From an uncultured Bacteroidales bacterium (GTDB lineage: Bacteria > Bacteroidota > Bacteroidia > Bacteroidales > CAIWKO01): a stretch of 64,000 bases of DNA. Under the pieces are notes generated by a model. That model was not told the DNA's origin and searched no databases. It saw only the letters and a program-made list of their open reading frames with translations. Shown piece after piece: positions 33,342-43,326 of the stretch (position 1 is its first letter; each line of letters starts with the position of its first letter). The DNA is taken from the NCBI GenBank assembly GCA_903913285.1, contig CAIWKO010000045.1, forward strand, positions 68,068-132,067. Reading direction: 5' to 3'. The position numbers and the translations under genes are program-made.

Positions 33342-35456
33342 ATGGAACAAACATCCAATAAATTCAAAAGAACCACCGTAACATCGGCATTGCCTTATGC
33401 CAATGGGCCCGTTCATATAGGCCATCTGGCAGGCGTTTATATTCCTGCCGACATTTATGTGCGTTATCTGCGCATGAAAGGCGAAGATGTTGTGTTTATC
33501 GGCGGTTCGGACGAACACGGCGTTCCCATCACCATCAAAGCCCGCAACGAGGGCATCAGTCCGCAGCAGGTGGTTGACAAATATCATAACATCATTAAAA
33601 AATCGTTCGAAGAATTCGGCATTTCGTTCGATATTTATTCGCGCACTTCCAGCAAAACGCATCACGAAACGGCTTCTGAATTTTTTAAAACTCTTTACGA
33701 TAAGGGAGAATTTATTGTGAAAACTTCGGAACAACTGTATGATGAAGTTGAAAAACAGTTTTTAGCCGACAGATATGTTACGGGCACCTGTCCGCATTGC
33801 AATAACGATAAAGCATACGGCGACCAGTGCGAAAAATGCGGTACCTCACTTAATGCCACCGACCTGATCAATCCGCGTTCGGCCTTGAGCGGCAATGTGC
33901 CCGTGATGAAAGAAACCAAACACTGGTATTTGCCTTTGGATAAGTATGAAAACAGGCTAAAACAATGGATACTGGAAGAACACAAAGAATGGAAGCCCAA
34001 CGTGTACGGACAATGTAAATCATGGATAGACCAGGGCCTGCAACCACGGGCTGTTACCCGCGATTTGTATTGGGGTGTGAAAGTTCCGGTTGAAGGAGCT
34101 GAAGGGAAAGTGCTTTATGTTTGGTTTGATGCGCCTATAGGATATATTTCGGCTACCAAAGAGTGGGCAGAGAAGAAGAATTCAGAATTCAGACGCTTCG
34201 ACTCCGCTCAGCACAAGAGTCAGAATTCAGAAAAGTATGTGAATTGGGAAACCTATTGGAAAAGCAAGGATACGCGCCTGATACATTTCATCGGGAAAGA
34301 CAATATCGTGTTTCATTGTATCATATTTCCCGCGATGCTTCATGCGGAAGGCAGTTATATTTTGCCCGATAATGTGCCCGCCAATGAATTTCTGAATCTG
34401 GAAGGCGATAAAATATCCACTTCGCGCAACTGGGCAGTATGGTTGCATGAATATCTGATCGATTTCAAGGGGAAACAGGATGTGTTGCGTTATGTGCTCA
34501 CGGCAAATGCTCCTGAAACCAAAGATAATGACTTTACCTGGAAAGATTTTCAGACCAAGAATAACAGTGAGTTGGTTGCTATACTTGGCAATTTCGTGAA
34601 TCGTTCGTTGGTTTTAACGCAGAAATATTTCGATGGTAAGGTTCCTGAATTAAATGATTTAACTGACACAGACAAACAAACCATTGCCGATATAGCAGTC
34701 TTTCCACAAAAAATTGCGTCGGCTCTTGATGTTTTTAAATTTCGCGAAGCATTGAGCGAAGTGATGAATCTGGCTCGTTTGGGTAATAAATATCTTGCCG
34801 ACAGCGAACCCTGGAAACTATTTGCAACGAATCCCGAACGGGTTAAAACGATTTTAAATATATCGTTGCAGATCTGTGCCAATCTTGCTATCGTGATGGA
34901 GCCGTTTTTGCCTTTCAGTTCGGCCACGCTTAAAAAAATGCTGCAATTTGATGTGAATAATTGGGCCGCTGCCGGCAGTTCAACTATTCTGGCTCCGGGT
35001 TCAAAACTCAACACGGGTGAAATGCTTTTCGAAAAAATAGAAGACGATGCCATCGTTGCTCAGGTTGAAAAACTAAATAACACTAAAGAACAGAATGCCA
35101 TGACTGAAACAAGCGTTGCTCCTGCAAAACCCGATATTACTTACGAAGATTTTGCAAAACTTGATATAAGAACGGGAACGATACTGACTGCCGAACGAGT
35201 TCCGAAAACGGATAAGTTGCTCAAACTAACTGTGGATACAGGTATCGACCAACGTACGGTTGTTTCGGGCATAGCTGCAAATTATGACCCTGAAAAAATT
35301 ATCGGTCAAAAGGTGACGATTTTGGTTAATCTGCAACCAAAGATGCTGCGCGGAATTCAATCGCAGGGAATGATACTGATGGCCGAAAACAGCAAAGGCG
35401 AATTGTGTTTTGTTCAACAGGAAAAAGATTTCGAAAACGGAGCCATGGTGAAATAA
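33342..35456 (+). CDS. metG: Methionyl-tRNA synthetase with C-terminal tRNA-binding domain
   Basis: The 704-residue enzyme charges tRNA-Met. Parts: HIGH motif in [10 protein letters not shown], a zinc knuckle with CPHC and CEKC, the [11 protein letters not shown] active-site segment, the KMSKS equivalent DKISTSRNW, the anticodon-binding helical domain, and a C-terminal OB-fold EMAPII/Trbp111-like domain starting at about [10 protein letters not shown]. Residues 280-297, encoded by 34179-34232, are an 18-codon insertion made of a dispersed DNA repeat; homologues pass directly from the EWAE-like helix to WETYW. The reading frame is preserved, so the enzyme is presumably functional. Start chosen because the promoter box covers the upstream GTG. 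Confidence 0.95.
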   Translation: MEQTSNKFKRTTVTSALPYANGPVHIGHLAGVYIPADIYVRYLRMKGEDVVFIGGSDEHGVPITIKARNEGISPQQVVDKYHNIIKKSFEEFGISFDIYSRTSSKTHHETASEFFKTLYDKGEFIVKTSEQLYDEVEKQFLADRYVTGTCPHCNNDKAYGDQCEKCGTSLNATDLINPRSALSGNVPVMKETKHWYLPLDKYENRLKQWILEEHKEWKPNVYGQCKSWIDQGLQPRAVTRDLYWGVKVPVEGAEGKVLYVWFDAPIGYISATKEWAEKKNSEFRRFDSAQHKSQNSEKYVNWETYWKSKDTRLIHFIGKDNIVFHCIIFPAMLHAEGSYILPDNVPANEFLNLEGDKISTSRNWAVWLHEYLIDFKGKQDVLRYVLTANAPETKDNDFTWKDFQTKNNSELVAILGNFVNRSLVLTQKYFDGKVPELNDLTDTDKQTIADIAVFPQKIASALDVFKFREALSEVMNLARLGNKYLADSEPWKLFATNPERVKTILNISLQICANLAIVMEPFLPFSSATLKKMLQFDVNNWAAAGSSTILAPGSKLNTGEMLFEKIEDDAIVAQVEKLNNTKEQNAMTETSVAPAKPDITYEDFAKLDIRTGTILTAERVPKTDKLLKLTVDTGIDQRTVVSGIAANYDPEKIIGQKVTILVNLQPKMLRGIQSQGMILMAENSKGELCFVQQEKDFENGAMVK
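34179..34232 (+). repeat. 54-bp dispersed repeat inserted in frame in metG
   Basis: The insert starts AATTCAGAATTCAGAC, contains the core CGCTTCGACTCCGCTCAGCA and ends AGTCAGAATTCAGAA. Its core matches the first bases of the window in opposite orientation. It is exactly 18 codons, encoding the segment with [13 protein letters not shown], and removing it restores a continuous MetG alignment by eye. Confidence 0.75.
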
Positions 35457-35689
35457 AGCACCAAAAAACGAGCATCAAAAAACAAAATCACAAATCAACC
35501 CACTAAGGTTTGGATATTTGTAATCTATTTAATAAGTTTGTTTAATCTTCCCAAAGAATATATCAAAAGACAAAGATTCAATCAATTCATAGCTAAAGTC
35601 TTTAACCCATTAAATTATAAGAAAGAATTTTTTAATTGTGGGTATAAAGTAGTAATTTTGGCGTTTATTATCTTAACTATTTTCAATCC
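35457..35689. other. Intergenic region with A-rich short-word repeat
   Basis: Just after metG lies a CACCAAAAAACGAGCATC / AAAAAACAAAATCACAAATC low-complexity stretch (about 35459-35498). The rest is AT-rich with a -7 box at 35653-35660. No gene and no strong terminator are seen. Confidence 0.55.
35653..35660 (+). promoter_or_regulatory. -7 box TAATTTTG for RND exporter
   Basis: Exact TAnnTTTG, 29 bases before the ATG at 35690. Confidence 0.5.
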
Positions 35690-38179
35690 ATGTGGTCCTT
35701 TTTGACTCGGTTTATACTCAGATACAGGTTTTATAATCTTATTGCAATCTTTGCTTTAACGGCTTTTATGGCTTTTGAAGCATCAAAAGTTCAATTGTCC
35801 TACGAGCTTCAGGAGATGCTCCCTTCGTCAGATTCCATAAGTATAAAGTATAAACAATTCAAGGAAGTTTTTGGGCAGGATGGCAGTGTGATGTACATAG
35901 GTTTGCAGGATAGCAATATTTTTAAACTGAAAGAATTTAATGACCTTTTTGATCTGACCACAAATCTGAAAAAGATCGAAGGCGTTCAGGAAATAGTTTC
36001 CATTACCAAAATGTACCAGTTGCGTAAGAACGACAGTACAAAGAAATTTGATTTTAAACTTCTTTCAAAAGAAAAGCCCAAAACTCAGGCTGAACTCGAC
36101 AGTTTAAAAAAACTGATCTATTCTTATCCATTTTACGAAAACTTGTTGTATAATAAAAAATCGCAGGTTTATTTATTAATGGTAACACTTGATAAAAAGA
36201 AGATTGAAACTGTAGGAAGGTTTACATTGATTAACACTATAAAAGCTCAGGTAGATACTTTTTGTGCGAAATACAATATCACGGCTCATTATTCAGGATT
36301 GCCCTATATAAGAACAGTTACATCGTATAAAATAAAAAGAGAATTGCTTTTGTTCATTTTATTGTCGTTGTTGGTAGCTGCAATAGTATTGTTCTTTTAT
36401 TTCAGGTCGCTGAAAGCCGTTCTGATACCGCTTCTTGTTGTTGGAATAGGCGTGCTATGGGCTTTGGGAATTATGACATTGTTCGGTTATCAGATCACGT
36501 TATTAACAGGTATTATTCCGCCACTGATCATTATTATAGGTGTTGAGAATTGTATCTTCTTGCTTAACAAGTATCATTTCGAATTTAAAAACCATCAAAA
36601 CAAGGTTAAAGCCCTCTCGCGCATAGTTCAACGGGTTGGCTTTGCAACTATGCTGACCAACACGGCCACAGCTGCGGGGTTTGCCGCATTTATAATAATC
36701 AGAAACCGAATGCTACACGAATTTGGTGTAGTTGCTTCTCTTAATATTCTTATTGTTTGGATTATTTCACTTTTCCTGATACCTATTTTATTCAGTTATT
36801 TGAAACCACCTTCAATCAGACAGACCAAACATCTGGAAAATAAATCGGTGAACAAAATTGTTAATTTCATTGTTCATGCTGTGACACATCGTCGTAAAAT
36901 GATATATATTATTTCGGTTATAGTAGTTCTGATTGGTGCTTATGGTGTTACTAAACTTAAAACCACCGGAAATATCGTTGATGATATTTCAAAGAAAGAC
37001 CCATTATATACGGATCTTATGTTTTTTGAAAAACATTTTCATGGTGTAATGCCTTTTGAAATTTCGATAGATACAAAAAAGAAAAAAGGTGTCCTGAGCC
37101 GCAGTATGCTCGAAAAGATCAATACGCTCCAAGATACCCTTGCAACCTATCCCGAACTTTCGAAACCATTATCTATTGTTGAAGTAGTCAAATTTGCCAA
37201 ACAAGCTTTCTACGATGGAGACCCTACATATTATAATATGCCGAACGGAAATGAACTGGTTTTTATGCTTGGTTATCTTCCGAAAATGAATAATCAAAAG
37301 AAAACCATTATCAATAGTTTTGTTGACTCAACGATGCAACGAACGCGTATAAGCGTTCAAATGGCCAATATTGGCACAAAAGATATCGAGAGAATCTTAA
37401 CAAGTTTGAAACCCAAGATTGATACGATTTTTAACAAAGATTACTTTGCTGCTCAAAGATTAAAAGATACGAGTGTTAAAGTCACTAAGTGTGATGTAAA
37501 TGTAACAGGAACCAGTGTTATATTTTTAAAAGGGACAGATTATTTGGTAACCAACTTATGGTCAAGTCTGGCTGTAGCAACCTTGGTAATTTCGTTATTG
37601 ATGCTTTTGATGTTTACATCTGTAAGAATGGTGGGAATATCCATGATACCCAATTTGATCCCTCAGATACTGACAGCAGCCATGATGGGTTATATTGGTA
37701 TATCGATAAAGCCATCTACGGTTTTGATCTTTAGTATTGCTCTTGGAATATCTGTAGACAATGCGATCTTATATCTTTCGCGCTATCGATACCAATTAAA
37801 ACAAAATCGATGGGATATCGAACATTGTGTTATCTCAGCATTAAAAGAAACCGGGTATAGTATGATCTATTCTTCATCTGTGTTGTTTTTGGGATTTTCG
37901 ATATTTATTTTTTCGACCTTTGGTGGTACACAGGCTGTGGGTTATTTGATTTCGTTCACCATGCTGATCGCAATGTTGTGTAATTTGTTTTTATTGCCTT
38001 CAATGCTTTTAACATTTGGAAAGAAAGGTACCACAAAAGCATTTGAAGAACCTTTTATCGAGATATTGGATGAAGAAGATGAAGATGTAGATCTAAAAGA
38101 GATTGAAGAAGAAGAAAAAGAAACAAATATTCCAGAAACACTAGAAAACAATGTAAACGAAAACCCTTTATTAACATGA
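35690..38179 (+). CDS. RND/MMPL-superfamily transporter
   Basis: The 829-residue product has the two-fold RND layout: span 1 near the N-terminus (about residues 12-30), a large extracytoplasmic domain, a cluster of five or six spans (about 220-370), then a second repeat with a span near 405, another extracytoplasmic domain and a final span cluster (about 630-780). The short repeats with a sterol-sensing-like cluster fit the MMPL/patched-like branch rather than AcrB-size pumps. No membrane fusion protein or TolC gene is adjacent. The C-terminal tail is strikingly acidic ([21 protein letters not shown]). Substrate unknown; lipids or hopanoids are typical cargos in this branch. Overlaps rmlA by four bases. 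Confidence 0.85.
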   Translation: MWSFLTRFILRYRFYNLIAIFALTAFMAFEASKVQLSYELQEMLPSSDSISIKYKQFKEVFGQDGSVMYIGLQDSNIFKLKEFNDLFDLTTNLKKIEGVQEIVSITKMYQLRKNDSTKKFDFKLLSKEKPKTQAELDSLKKLIYSYPFYENLLYNKKSQVYLLMVTLDKKKIETVGRFTLINTIKAQVDTFCAKYNITAHYSGLPYIRTVTSYKIKRELLLFILLSLLVAAIVLFFYFRSLKAVLIPLLVVGIGVLWALGIMTLFGYQITLLTGIIPPLIIIIGVENCIFLLNKYHFEFKNHQNKVKALSRIVQRVGFATMLTNTATAAGFAAFIIIRNRMLHEFGVVASLNILIVWIISLFLIPILFSYLKPPSIRQTKHLENKSVNKIVNFIVHAVTHRRKMIYIISVIVVLIGAYGVTKLKTTGNIVDDISKKDPLYTDLMFFEKHFHGVMPFEISIDTKKKKGVLSRSMLEKINTLQDTLATYPELSKPLSIVEVVKFAKQAFYDGDPTYYNMPNGNELVFMLGYLPKMNNQKKTIINSFVDSTMQRTRISVQMANIGTKDIERILTSLKPKIDTIFNKDYFAAQRLKDTSVKVTKCDVNVTGTSVIFLKGTDYLVTNLWSSLAVATLVISLLMLLMFTSVRMVGISMIPNLIPQILTAAMMGYIGISIKPSTVLIFSIALGISVDNAILYLSRYRYQLKQNRWDIEHCVISALKETGYSMIYSSSVLFLGFSIFIFSTFGGTQAVGYLISFTMLIAMLCNLFLLPSMLLTFGKKGTTKAFEEPFIEILDEEDEDVDLKEIEEEEKETNIPETLENNVNENPLLT

Positions 38180-39042
38180 AAGGAATTATTCTAGCAGGTG
38201 GCTCCGGCACGCGTTTGTATCCCCTCACTTTGGCAATTAGCAAACAAATGATGCCGATTTACGACAAACCAATGATATACTATCCTTTGTCGGTGCTTAT
38301 GATGGCAGGAATTTCGGAGATATTGATCATTTCAACACCTCAAGATTTGCCGAATTTTGAACGATTACTTGGCGACGGAAAAGAACTCGGATGCAAATTC
38401 AGCTACGCCGAACAGGCAATACCAAACGGACTGGCTCAAGCTTTTGTTATTGGAGAAAAATTTATCGGGAAAGATAAAGTCGCTTTGATATTGGGCGATA
38501 ATATTTTTTATGGAACCGGAATGCAGAAATTACTTCAGGAGAATAATGATCCTGATGGAGGTATGGTATTTGCATATCATGTTTCAGATCCTGAAAGATA
38601 TGGTGTGGTTGAGTTTGATGAAGATCTGAAAGCAATTTCGATTGAAGAGAAACCTGAACATCCCAAGTCAAGTTTTGCAGTTCCAGGTTTATATTTTTAT
38701 GATAATTCTGTTATTGAAGTTGCCAGGAATATTAAAAAAAGTAAAAGAGGAGAGTATGAAATTACGGATGTAAATAAATACTATCTCGATAATAATAAAC
38801 TAAAAGTCGGAATTCTTACTCGAGGAACGGCTTGGTTAGATACAGGAACCTTTGCTTCGCTATTACAAGCCTCACAGTTTGTTCAGGTGATTGAAGACCG
38901 ACAGGGTTTGAAAATTGGTTGTATTGAGGAAGTGGCATATCGTATGGGCTTTATTAATGCTGGCGAACTGAGGATATTAGCAGAAAAGCTTATCAAATCA
39001 GGTTACGGGGAATATTTATTATCAATTATTGATCAAAAATAA
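38176..39042 (+). CDS. rmlA: Glucose-1-phosphate thymidylyltransferase
   Basis: The 288-residue nucleotidyltransferase joins glucose 1-phosphate with dTTP, the first step to dTDP-L-rhamnose and other dTDP-deoxysugars. Signatures: [60 protein letters not shown] and [10 protein letters not shown]. Length equals the RmlA family. The start overlaps the RND gene by four bases. rmlB, rmlC and rmlD are not adjacent, so the downstream epimerase may take over or the rest is elsewhere. Confidence 0.95.
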   Translation: MKGIILAGGSGTRLYPLTLAISKQMMPIYDKPMIYYPLSVLMMAGISEILIISTPQDLPNFERLLGDGKELGCKFSYAEQAIPNGLAQAFVIGEKFIGKDKVALILGDNIFYGTGMQKLLQENNDPDGGMVFAYHVSDPERYGVVEFDEDLKAISIEEKPEHPKSSFAVPGLYFYDNSVIEVARNIKKSKRGEYEITDVNKYYLDNNKLKVGILTRGTAWLDTGTFASLLQASQFVQVIEDRQGLKIGCIEEVAYRMGFINAGELRILAEKLIKSGYGEYLLSIIDQK

Positions 39043-39051
39043 TAACTATTT

Positions 39052-39999
39052 ATGAGAACAATTTTAATTACAGGAGGTGCGGGTTTTGTTGGAAGTTGTT
39101 TAGCTGAACGATTGATTTGGGATCCCGAAAATTATGTTGTAATTGTTGACGACTTGTCAACCGGAGACATTTCTAAATTACCGAAAGCACCACAGACCAA
39201 TTGGCGCTTTATTAAATGTAATGTAAACGACTATAGGGATATAGCAGGAATCATGCATTCCTTTTCTTTTGATTATGTATTTCATTATGCTGCAGTTGTT
39301 GGCGTTCATCGTACACAGATGCATCCTGTAAGTGTTTTGCGTGATATTAGCGGGTTTGAGAATATTTTGAATTTGAGCAAAAACTCACATGTTAAAAGAG
39401 TGTTTTTTTCATCCTCATCCGAAGTTTATGGAGAACCTGTTGATCTGCCTCAAAATGAATACACTACTCCATTAAATTCCCGTGTGCCTTATGCAGTAGT
39501 AAAAAATATTGGAGAAGCATATTTGAAATCGTATCATAAAGAATATGGTCTTGACTATACAATATTCAGATTTTTTAATACATATGGACCTAAACAGAGC
39601 AGAGACTTTGTTATGTCCAAATTTATTTCAATGGCATTAAAAGATCAAAATATCAGCATTTTCGGTGATGGCAAACAATCCAGAACTTTCTGTTATATTG
39701 ATGATAACGTTGATGCTTGTTATAATAACTTTATGAATTCTGTAATAAAGAATGATAATGTAAATGACATTATTAATATTGGCAATGATAATGAAATTAC
39801 AATAATGGATTTAGCTGTAAAAATTATTGAAATTACGAATTCAAAATCGAAGATTGCTCACCGTCCACCCCTACAGGAAGGGGATATGCAAAGACGCTTG
39901 CCCGATATTACTAAAATGAAAAAGTTACTTAAAAGAGATCTTCTTCCGATAGAAGATGGTATTAAAAAAATATTAGCTAATCCGCTTTTTATAAAGTAA
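39052..39999 (+). CDS. NAD-dependent sugar-nucleotide epimerase/dehydratase
   Basis: The 315-residue extended SDR has the NAD loop TGGAGFVGS at the N-terminus, VDDLSTGD, HYAAVVGV, the catalytic SSSSEVYG and Y-A-V-V-K (YxxxK), then FRFFNTYGP and the substrate-binding FGDGKQSRTFCYIDD. These fit UDP-glucose 4-epimerase, UDP-glucuronate decarboxylase or related enzymes; the exact reaction cannot be told. It starts nine bases after rmlA and ends one base before the convergent frr stop. A dTDP- or UDP-hexose for surface polysaccharide is the likely product. Confidence 0.88.
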   Translation: MRTILITGGAGFVGSCLAERLIWDPENYVVIVDDLSTGDISKLPKAPQTNWRFIKCNVNDYRDIAGIMHSFSFDYVFHYAAVVGVHRTQMHPVSVLRDISGFENILNLSKNSHVKRVFFSSSSEVYGEPVDLPQNEYTTPLNSRVPYAVVKNIGEAYLKSYHKEYGLDYTIFRFFNTYGPKQSRDFVMSKFISMALKDQNISIFGDGKQSRTFCYIDDNVDACYNNFMNSVIKNDNVNDIINIGNDNEITIMDLAVKIIEITNSKSKIAHRPPLQEGDMQRRLPDITKMKKLLKRDLLPIEDGIKKILANPLFIK

Positions 40000-40000
40000 A

Positions 40001-40564
40001 CTAAACGGTCATTATATCTTTTTCCTTAATTTCTGTAAGTTTATCCACTTTTGAAATAAACGTATTCGTCATTTCCTGAATATCGGTTTCGGTTTTTTTG
40101 ATCAGATCTTCAGGGATACCTTCTTTCTCTAATTTCCTGGCACTTTCATTCGAAGTTCTTCTGATATTACGAATTGCTACTTTGGCATTTTCACCTTCAA
40201 TTTTTGCTTTTTTTGCAAGCTCTTTCCGGCGTTCTTCTGTTAGTGGCGGAACAGTGATCCGTAAAACTTCTCCATCATTTTTTGGATTAAAACCTAAATT
40301 AGCAGCCATAATAGCTTTCTCGATCAGGGGTAAAGTATTTTTATCCCAGGGTTGAACAATTATTTGTCGTGGATCGGGAGTATTAATGTTTGAAAGCTGA
40401 TCTAAAGGAGTTAGTGATCCATAATAATCAATTTTAATTCCATCGAGCATTTGAGCACTTGATTTTCCGGTACGAATTTTTTGAAATTCGCGTTCAAGAT
40501 GAACTAATGCATTTTGCATGCTTTCTTTGGTTTCTTCAAGTAAAAACTGAATCTCTTCAGACAT
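40001..40564 (-). CDS. frr: Ribosome recycling factor
   Basis: The 187-residue protein splits post-termination ribosomes with EF-G. Typical stretches: MQNALVHLEREFQKIRTGK, GSLTPLDQLSNINTPDPR, LPLIEKAIMAANLGFNP, TEERRKELAKKAK and the C-terminal KEKDIMTV. Length matches the family. It is the last gene of the rpsB-tsf-pyrH-frr group, 52 bases after pyrH, and has its own -7 box. Confidence 0.97.
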   Translation of the reverse strand: MSEEIQFLLEETKESMQNALVHLEREFQKIRTGKSSAQMLDGIKIDYYGSLTPLDQLSNINTPDPRQIIVQPWDKNTLPLIEKAIMAANLGFNPKNDGEVLRITVPPLTEERRKELAKKAKIEGENAKVAIRNIRRTSNESARKLEKEGIPEDLIKKTETDIQEMTNTFISKVDKLTEIKEKDIMTV

Positions 40565-40588
40565 ATATTTTTTCGATTAAAGGTTATA

Positions 40589-40596
40589 CAAAAATA
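40589..40596 (-). promoter_or_regulatory. -7 box TATTTTTG for frr
   Basis: Exact TAnnTTTG on the minus strand, 24 bases before the frr ATG. Confidence 0.4.
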
Positions 40597-40616
40597 CAGA
40601 TTACGTTCTAATTATA

Positions 40617-41327
40617 TTATGAATTGTTTACAAGTGTGCCTATATTTTCACCATTAAGAATCTTTTGGAGATTTCCTGGCATATTGATATCAAAAACAAT
40701 TATAGGCATATTGTTTTCTTTACACAAGGTAAAAGCAGTCATGTCCATAATATTGAGTTGTTTTTCGTATGCTTCGTCGAAAGAAACTGTATCAAATTTC
40801 ACAGCATACGGATCTTTTTCCGGATCGGCGCTATAAACACCGTTCACCCTGGTCCCCTTAAGAATAATGTCCGCTTTAATTTCCAAAGCACGAAGTACTG
40901 ATGCAGTATCGGTTGTAAAAAAAGGATTTCCAGTTCCACCAGAAATTATTACAATTTCACCTTTTTCAAGATATTCAATTGCTTTTGATCCACTTGTCAA
41001 TTCGCAAACCGGATCAATATTAATTCCTGAAAGGACTCGAGATTTTACACCTAATGAGTAGAGTGCTGATTGTAATGCAAGACCGTTAATTACTGTTGCC
41101 AGCATTCCCATATAATCTCCTTGCACTCTATCAATTCCGATATTATTTCCTTTTAGTCCTCTAAAAATATTTCCTCCGCCAATCACGATAGCGATCTGGA
41201 CATCGGTTTCAACGGCTTTCTTTATTTCAGAAACATACATTTCCAACCGTTCTGCGTCAAAACCATATTGTTTACTGCCCATTAATGCTTCGCCACTAAG
41301 TTTTAAAAGCACTCTTTTGTATTTCAT
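40617..41327 (-). CDS. pyrH: UMP kinase
   Basis: The 236-residue amino-acid-kinase-fold enzyme makes UDP from UMP. Motifs are LLKLSGEALMG at the start, VIGGGNIFRG, DYMGMLATVINGLAL, ISGGTGNPFFTTDTA and LKGTRVNGVYSADPEKDP, all typical for bacterial PyrH. Length is normal. A terminator between tsf and pyrH (41355-41387) and a -7 box at 41345-41352 suggest that pyrH can be transcribed separately from rpsB-tsf. Confidence 0.97.
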   Translation of the reverse strand: MKYKRVLLKLSGEALMGSKQYGFDAERLEMYVSEIKKAVETDVQIAIVIGGGNIFRGLKGNNIGIDRVQGDYMGMLATVINGLALQSALYSLGVKSRVLSGINIDPVCELTSGSKAIEYLEKGEIVIISGGTGNPFFTTDTASVLRALEIKADIILKGTRVNGVYSADPEKDPYAVKFDTVSFDEAYEKQLNIMDMTAFTLCKENNMPIIVFDINMPGNLQKILNGENIGTLVNNS

Positions 41328-41344
41328 ACTTTTTTCATTTTAAG

Positions 41345-41352
41345 CAAAAATA
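41345..41352 (-). promoter_or_regulatory. -7 box TATTTTTG for pyrH
   Basis: Exact TAnnTTTG on the minus strand, 17 bases before the pyrH ATG and immediately downstream of the tsf terminator. Confidence 0.45.
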
Positions 41353-41354
41353 TA

Positions 41355-41387
41355 AAAAAAGAGAGAACAATCTGTCCTCTCTTTTTT
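41355..41387 (-). terminator. Intrinsic terminator after rpsB-tsf
   Basis: A-run plus GAGAG (41355-41365) pairs with CTCTC plus T-run (41377-41387) around an 11-base loop that can extend the stem by ACA/TGT. On the minus strand it ends in six T. Confidence 0.8.
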
Positions 41388-41408
41388 AAAAAAGTTAATA
41401 AAAGAAGT

Positions 41409-42236
41409 TTAATTTATTGAAACTCTTTTGAAACCAATAACTTTAAGGTCTTTATCGTTTTCAGATAAATATTGACTTATAGTTTTTTTACCATCACGGA
41501 TAAAGTCCTGATTCAATAAAGTACTTTCTTTATAGAACTTATTCAATTTACCTAAAGCAATTTTTTCAAGCATTTCTTCTGGTTTTCCTTCCATGCGGGC
41601 TTGTTCTTTACCAATTTCAAGTTCATGCTGAACCATAGTTGGGTTAACGTCATCTTTATCCACAGCTACAGGACTCATTGCTGCAATTTGCATCACAATG
41701 TCTTTTCCCACTTGTTCAACGGCAACTGGTTTATTGAAACCTGCCATTGATGCAAGTTTGTTCCCGTTATGATTATAAGTAAAAACCTGAGCTGCTGAAA
41801 TAAATTGGTATTCATTTAATTCGGTTTTTTCACCGGTTTTACCCATATAATCACTGATGTGTTCGCCTATGGTTCTGGCATCAATTTTTATTGATTTCAG
41901 TTCATCAATAGATTTGGGTTTATTACTTAAAGCTAAATCAGCTATTTTATTGGCTAAATCAATAAACTCCTGATTTTTTGCAACAAAATCTGTTTCGCAA
42001 TTTAACATCGTAATTATTCCAAAAGTATTATCGGGAGAAGTTTTTGCAATAACAAGTCCTTCACTTGCATCACGGTCGGCACGTTTGTTGGCAACTTTCT
42101 GTCCTTTTTTTCTTAAGAAATCAATTGCTTTTTCGATATCACCTTCAGATTCAACAAGGGCATTTTTGCAATCCATCATTCCTGCACCGGTCATTTGCCT
42201 TAATTTGTTTACTTCGGCTGCTGTTATATTTGCCAT
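41409..42236 (-). CDS. tsf: Elongation factor Ts
   Basis: The 275-residue nucleotide exchange factor for EF-Tu. It starts with the UBA-like domain (VNKLRQMTGAGMMDCKNALVE), then the signature NCETDFVAKNQEF and dimerisation-type segments including HELEIGKEQARMEGKPEEMLEKIALGKLNKFYKE. Length is typical for EF-Ts. It follows rpsB by 35 bases and ends at a terminator. Confidence 0.97.
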   Translation of the reverse strand: MANITAAEVNKLRQMTGAGMMDCKNALVESEGDIEKAIDFLRKKGQKVANKRADRDASEGLVIAKTSPDNTFGIITMLNCETDFVAKNQEFIDLANKIADLALSNKPKSIDELKSIKIDARTIGEHISDYMGKTGEKTELNEYQFISAAQVFTYNHNGNKLASMAGFNKPVAVEQVGKDIVMQIAAMSPVAVDKDDVNPTMVQHELEIGKEQARMEGKPEEMLEKIALGKLNKFYKESTLLNQDFIRDGKKTISQYLSENDKDLKVIGFKRVSIN

Positions 42237-42271
42237 TATGTATAGTTATAAAGAGTTAGTATTAAGTATTA

Positions 42272-43216
42272 TTAAATAATGGTTTTTTTACCAGTTATTG
42301 GTTTTTTAGTAGATTTTTCAATGAGTTTACGCGGTCTTTTTACTTCTTCTGCTTCTGCATCATCTTCATTTTTTATTTTCAATCCAACATCTTTCTTAGC
42401 TGCAGCTTTTTTCAGTTTCTTAGCTTCATTTTCTTCTTCCTGTTCTTCAATTGATTTCAGGCTGGCTTTTTCGATGAGGATTTCTTCTCTTTCTTCTTCT
42501 TCTTCTCTGTCTTGTTTGTCTTTTGCAACTTTACGTTCAGCCAAACCTTCTTCAATTGCATCGATCATCATTCCTAAAATAAGAGAAATAGATTTAGATG
42601 CATCATCATTGGCTGGAATTGGAAAATCAACATCATTAGGATTTGAATTGGTATCAACAATTGCAAATGTTGGGATGTTTAATTTTTTTGCTTCATTAAC
42701 TGCAATTTTTTCTTTCAAAATATCAACAATAAATAATGCAGATGGGAGACGTGTCAGGTCAGCGATGCTTCCCAAGTTCTTTTCAAGTTTTGCACGTTCA
42801 CGGAGAATTTGTAAACGTTCGCGTTTTGAAATTTTGGTAAACGTATCGTCGTTCTTCATTTTATCAATAGAAGCCATTTTGCGAACGGCTTTACGGATCG
42901 TAGCAAAATTTGTAAGCATACCGCCGGGCCATCTTTCCGTTACATAAGGCATACCTATACTTTTTACCTGTTCTGCAACAATTTCTTTCGCCTGTTTTTT
43001 CGTAGCAACAAATAATATTTTCTTGCCTGATTTTGCAATTTGTTTTAATGCGGCAGCAGCTTCTTCTGCTTTTGCAATGGTTTTGTATAAATCAATAATA
43101 TGAATGCCGTTACGTTCCATAAAAATATAAGGAGCCATAGCGGGATTCCATTTTCTTTTCAAGTGACCAAAATGAACACCTGCATCTAATAATTCGTCAA
43201 AATTAACTTTACTCAT
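42272..43216 (-). CDS. rpsB: 30S ribosomal protein S2 with long charged C-terminal extension
   Basis: The first 225 or so residues are canonical S2: LLDAGVHFGHLKRKWNPAM, IDLYKTIAKAEEA, VATKKQAKEIV, RWPGGMLTNFATIRK, PSALFIVDI, NIPTFAIVDTNSNP and IPANDDASKSI. The remaining 85 or so residues are a low-complexity Glu/Lys tail (for example REEEEEREEILIEKASL), making the protein 314 residues against about 240 in E. coli. Such tails occur in some Bacteroidota but this one is long. A strong hairpin lies in the 110 bases between rpsI and this start, a possible autoregulatory leader or partial attenuator. Confidence 0.96.
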   Translation of the reverse strand: MSKVNFDELLDAGVHFGHLKRKWNPAMAPYIFMERNGIHIIDLYKTIAKAEEAAAALKQIAKSGKKILFVATKKQAKEIVAEQVKSIGMPYVTERWPGGMLTNFATIRKAVRKMASIDKMKNDDTFTKISKRERLQILRERAKLEKNLGSIADLTRLPSALFIVDILKEKIAVNEAKKLNIPTFAIVDTNSNPNDVDFPIPANDDASKSISLILGMMIDAIEEGLAERKVAKDKQDREEEEEREEILIEKASLKSIEEQEEENEAKKLKKAAAKKDVGLKIKNEDDAEAEEVKRPRKLIEKSTKKPITGKKTII

Positions 43217-43263
43217 TTATTTATTTTTTAGGTTATGTTTACTTTCTTTTTTACTATTAAGCC

Positions 43264-43302
43264 AATTGCCAAGTAGTATCGAAAACGATAGTCTTGGCAA
43301 TT
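43264..43302 (-). promoter_or_regulatory. Strong hairpin in rpsI-rpsB gap (candidate S2 leader)
   Basis: AATTGCCAAG (43264-43273) pairs perfectly with CTTGGCAATT (43293-43302). Inside, TATCG and CGATA form a second stem capped by AAAA. No T-run follows directly on the minus strand, so it does not look like an ordinary terminator. A ribosomal-protein leader for rpsB or an mRNA processing site are alternatives. Confidence 0.5.
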
Positions 43303-43326
43303 TAGATGCTAAACATACATCGAATA

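Noticed and set aside
42279-42947. 222-residue plus-strand frame over rpsB
   Set aside because: Ser/Phe-rich translation of the complement of Glu/Lys codons; rpsB is certain.
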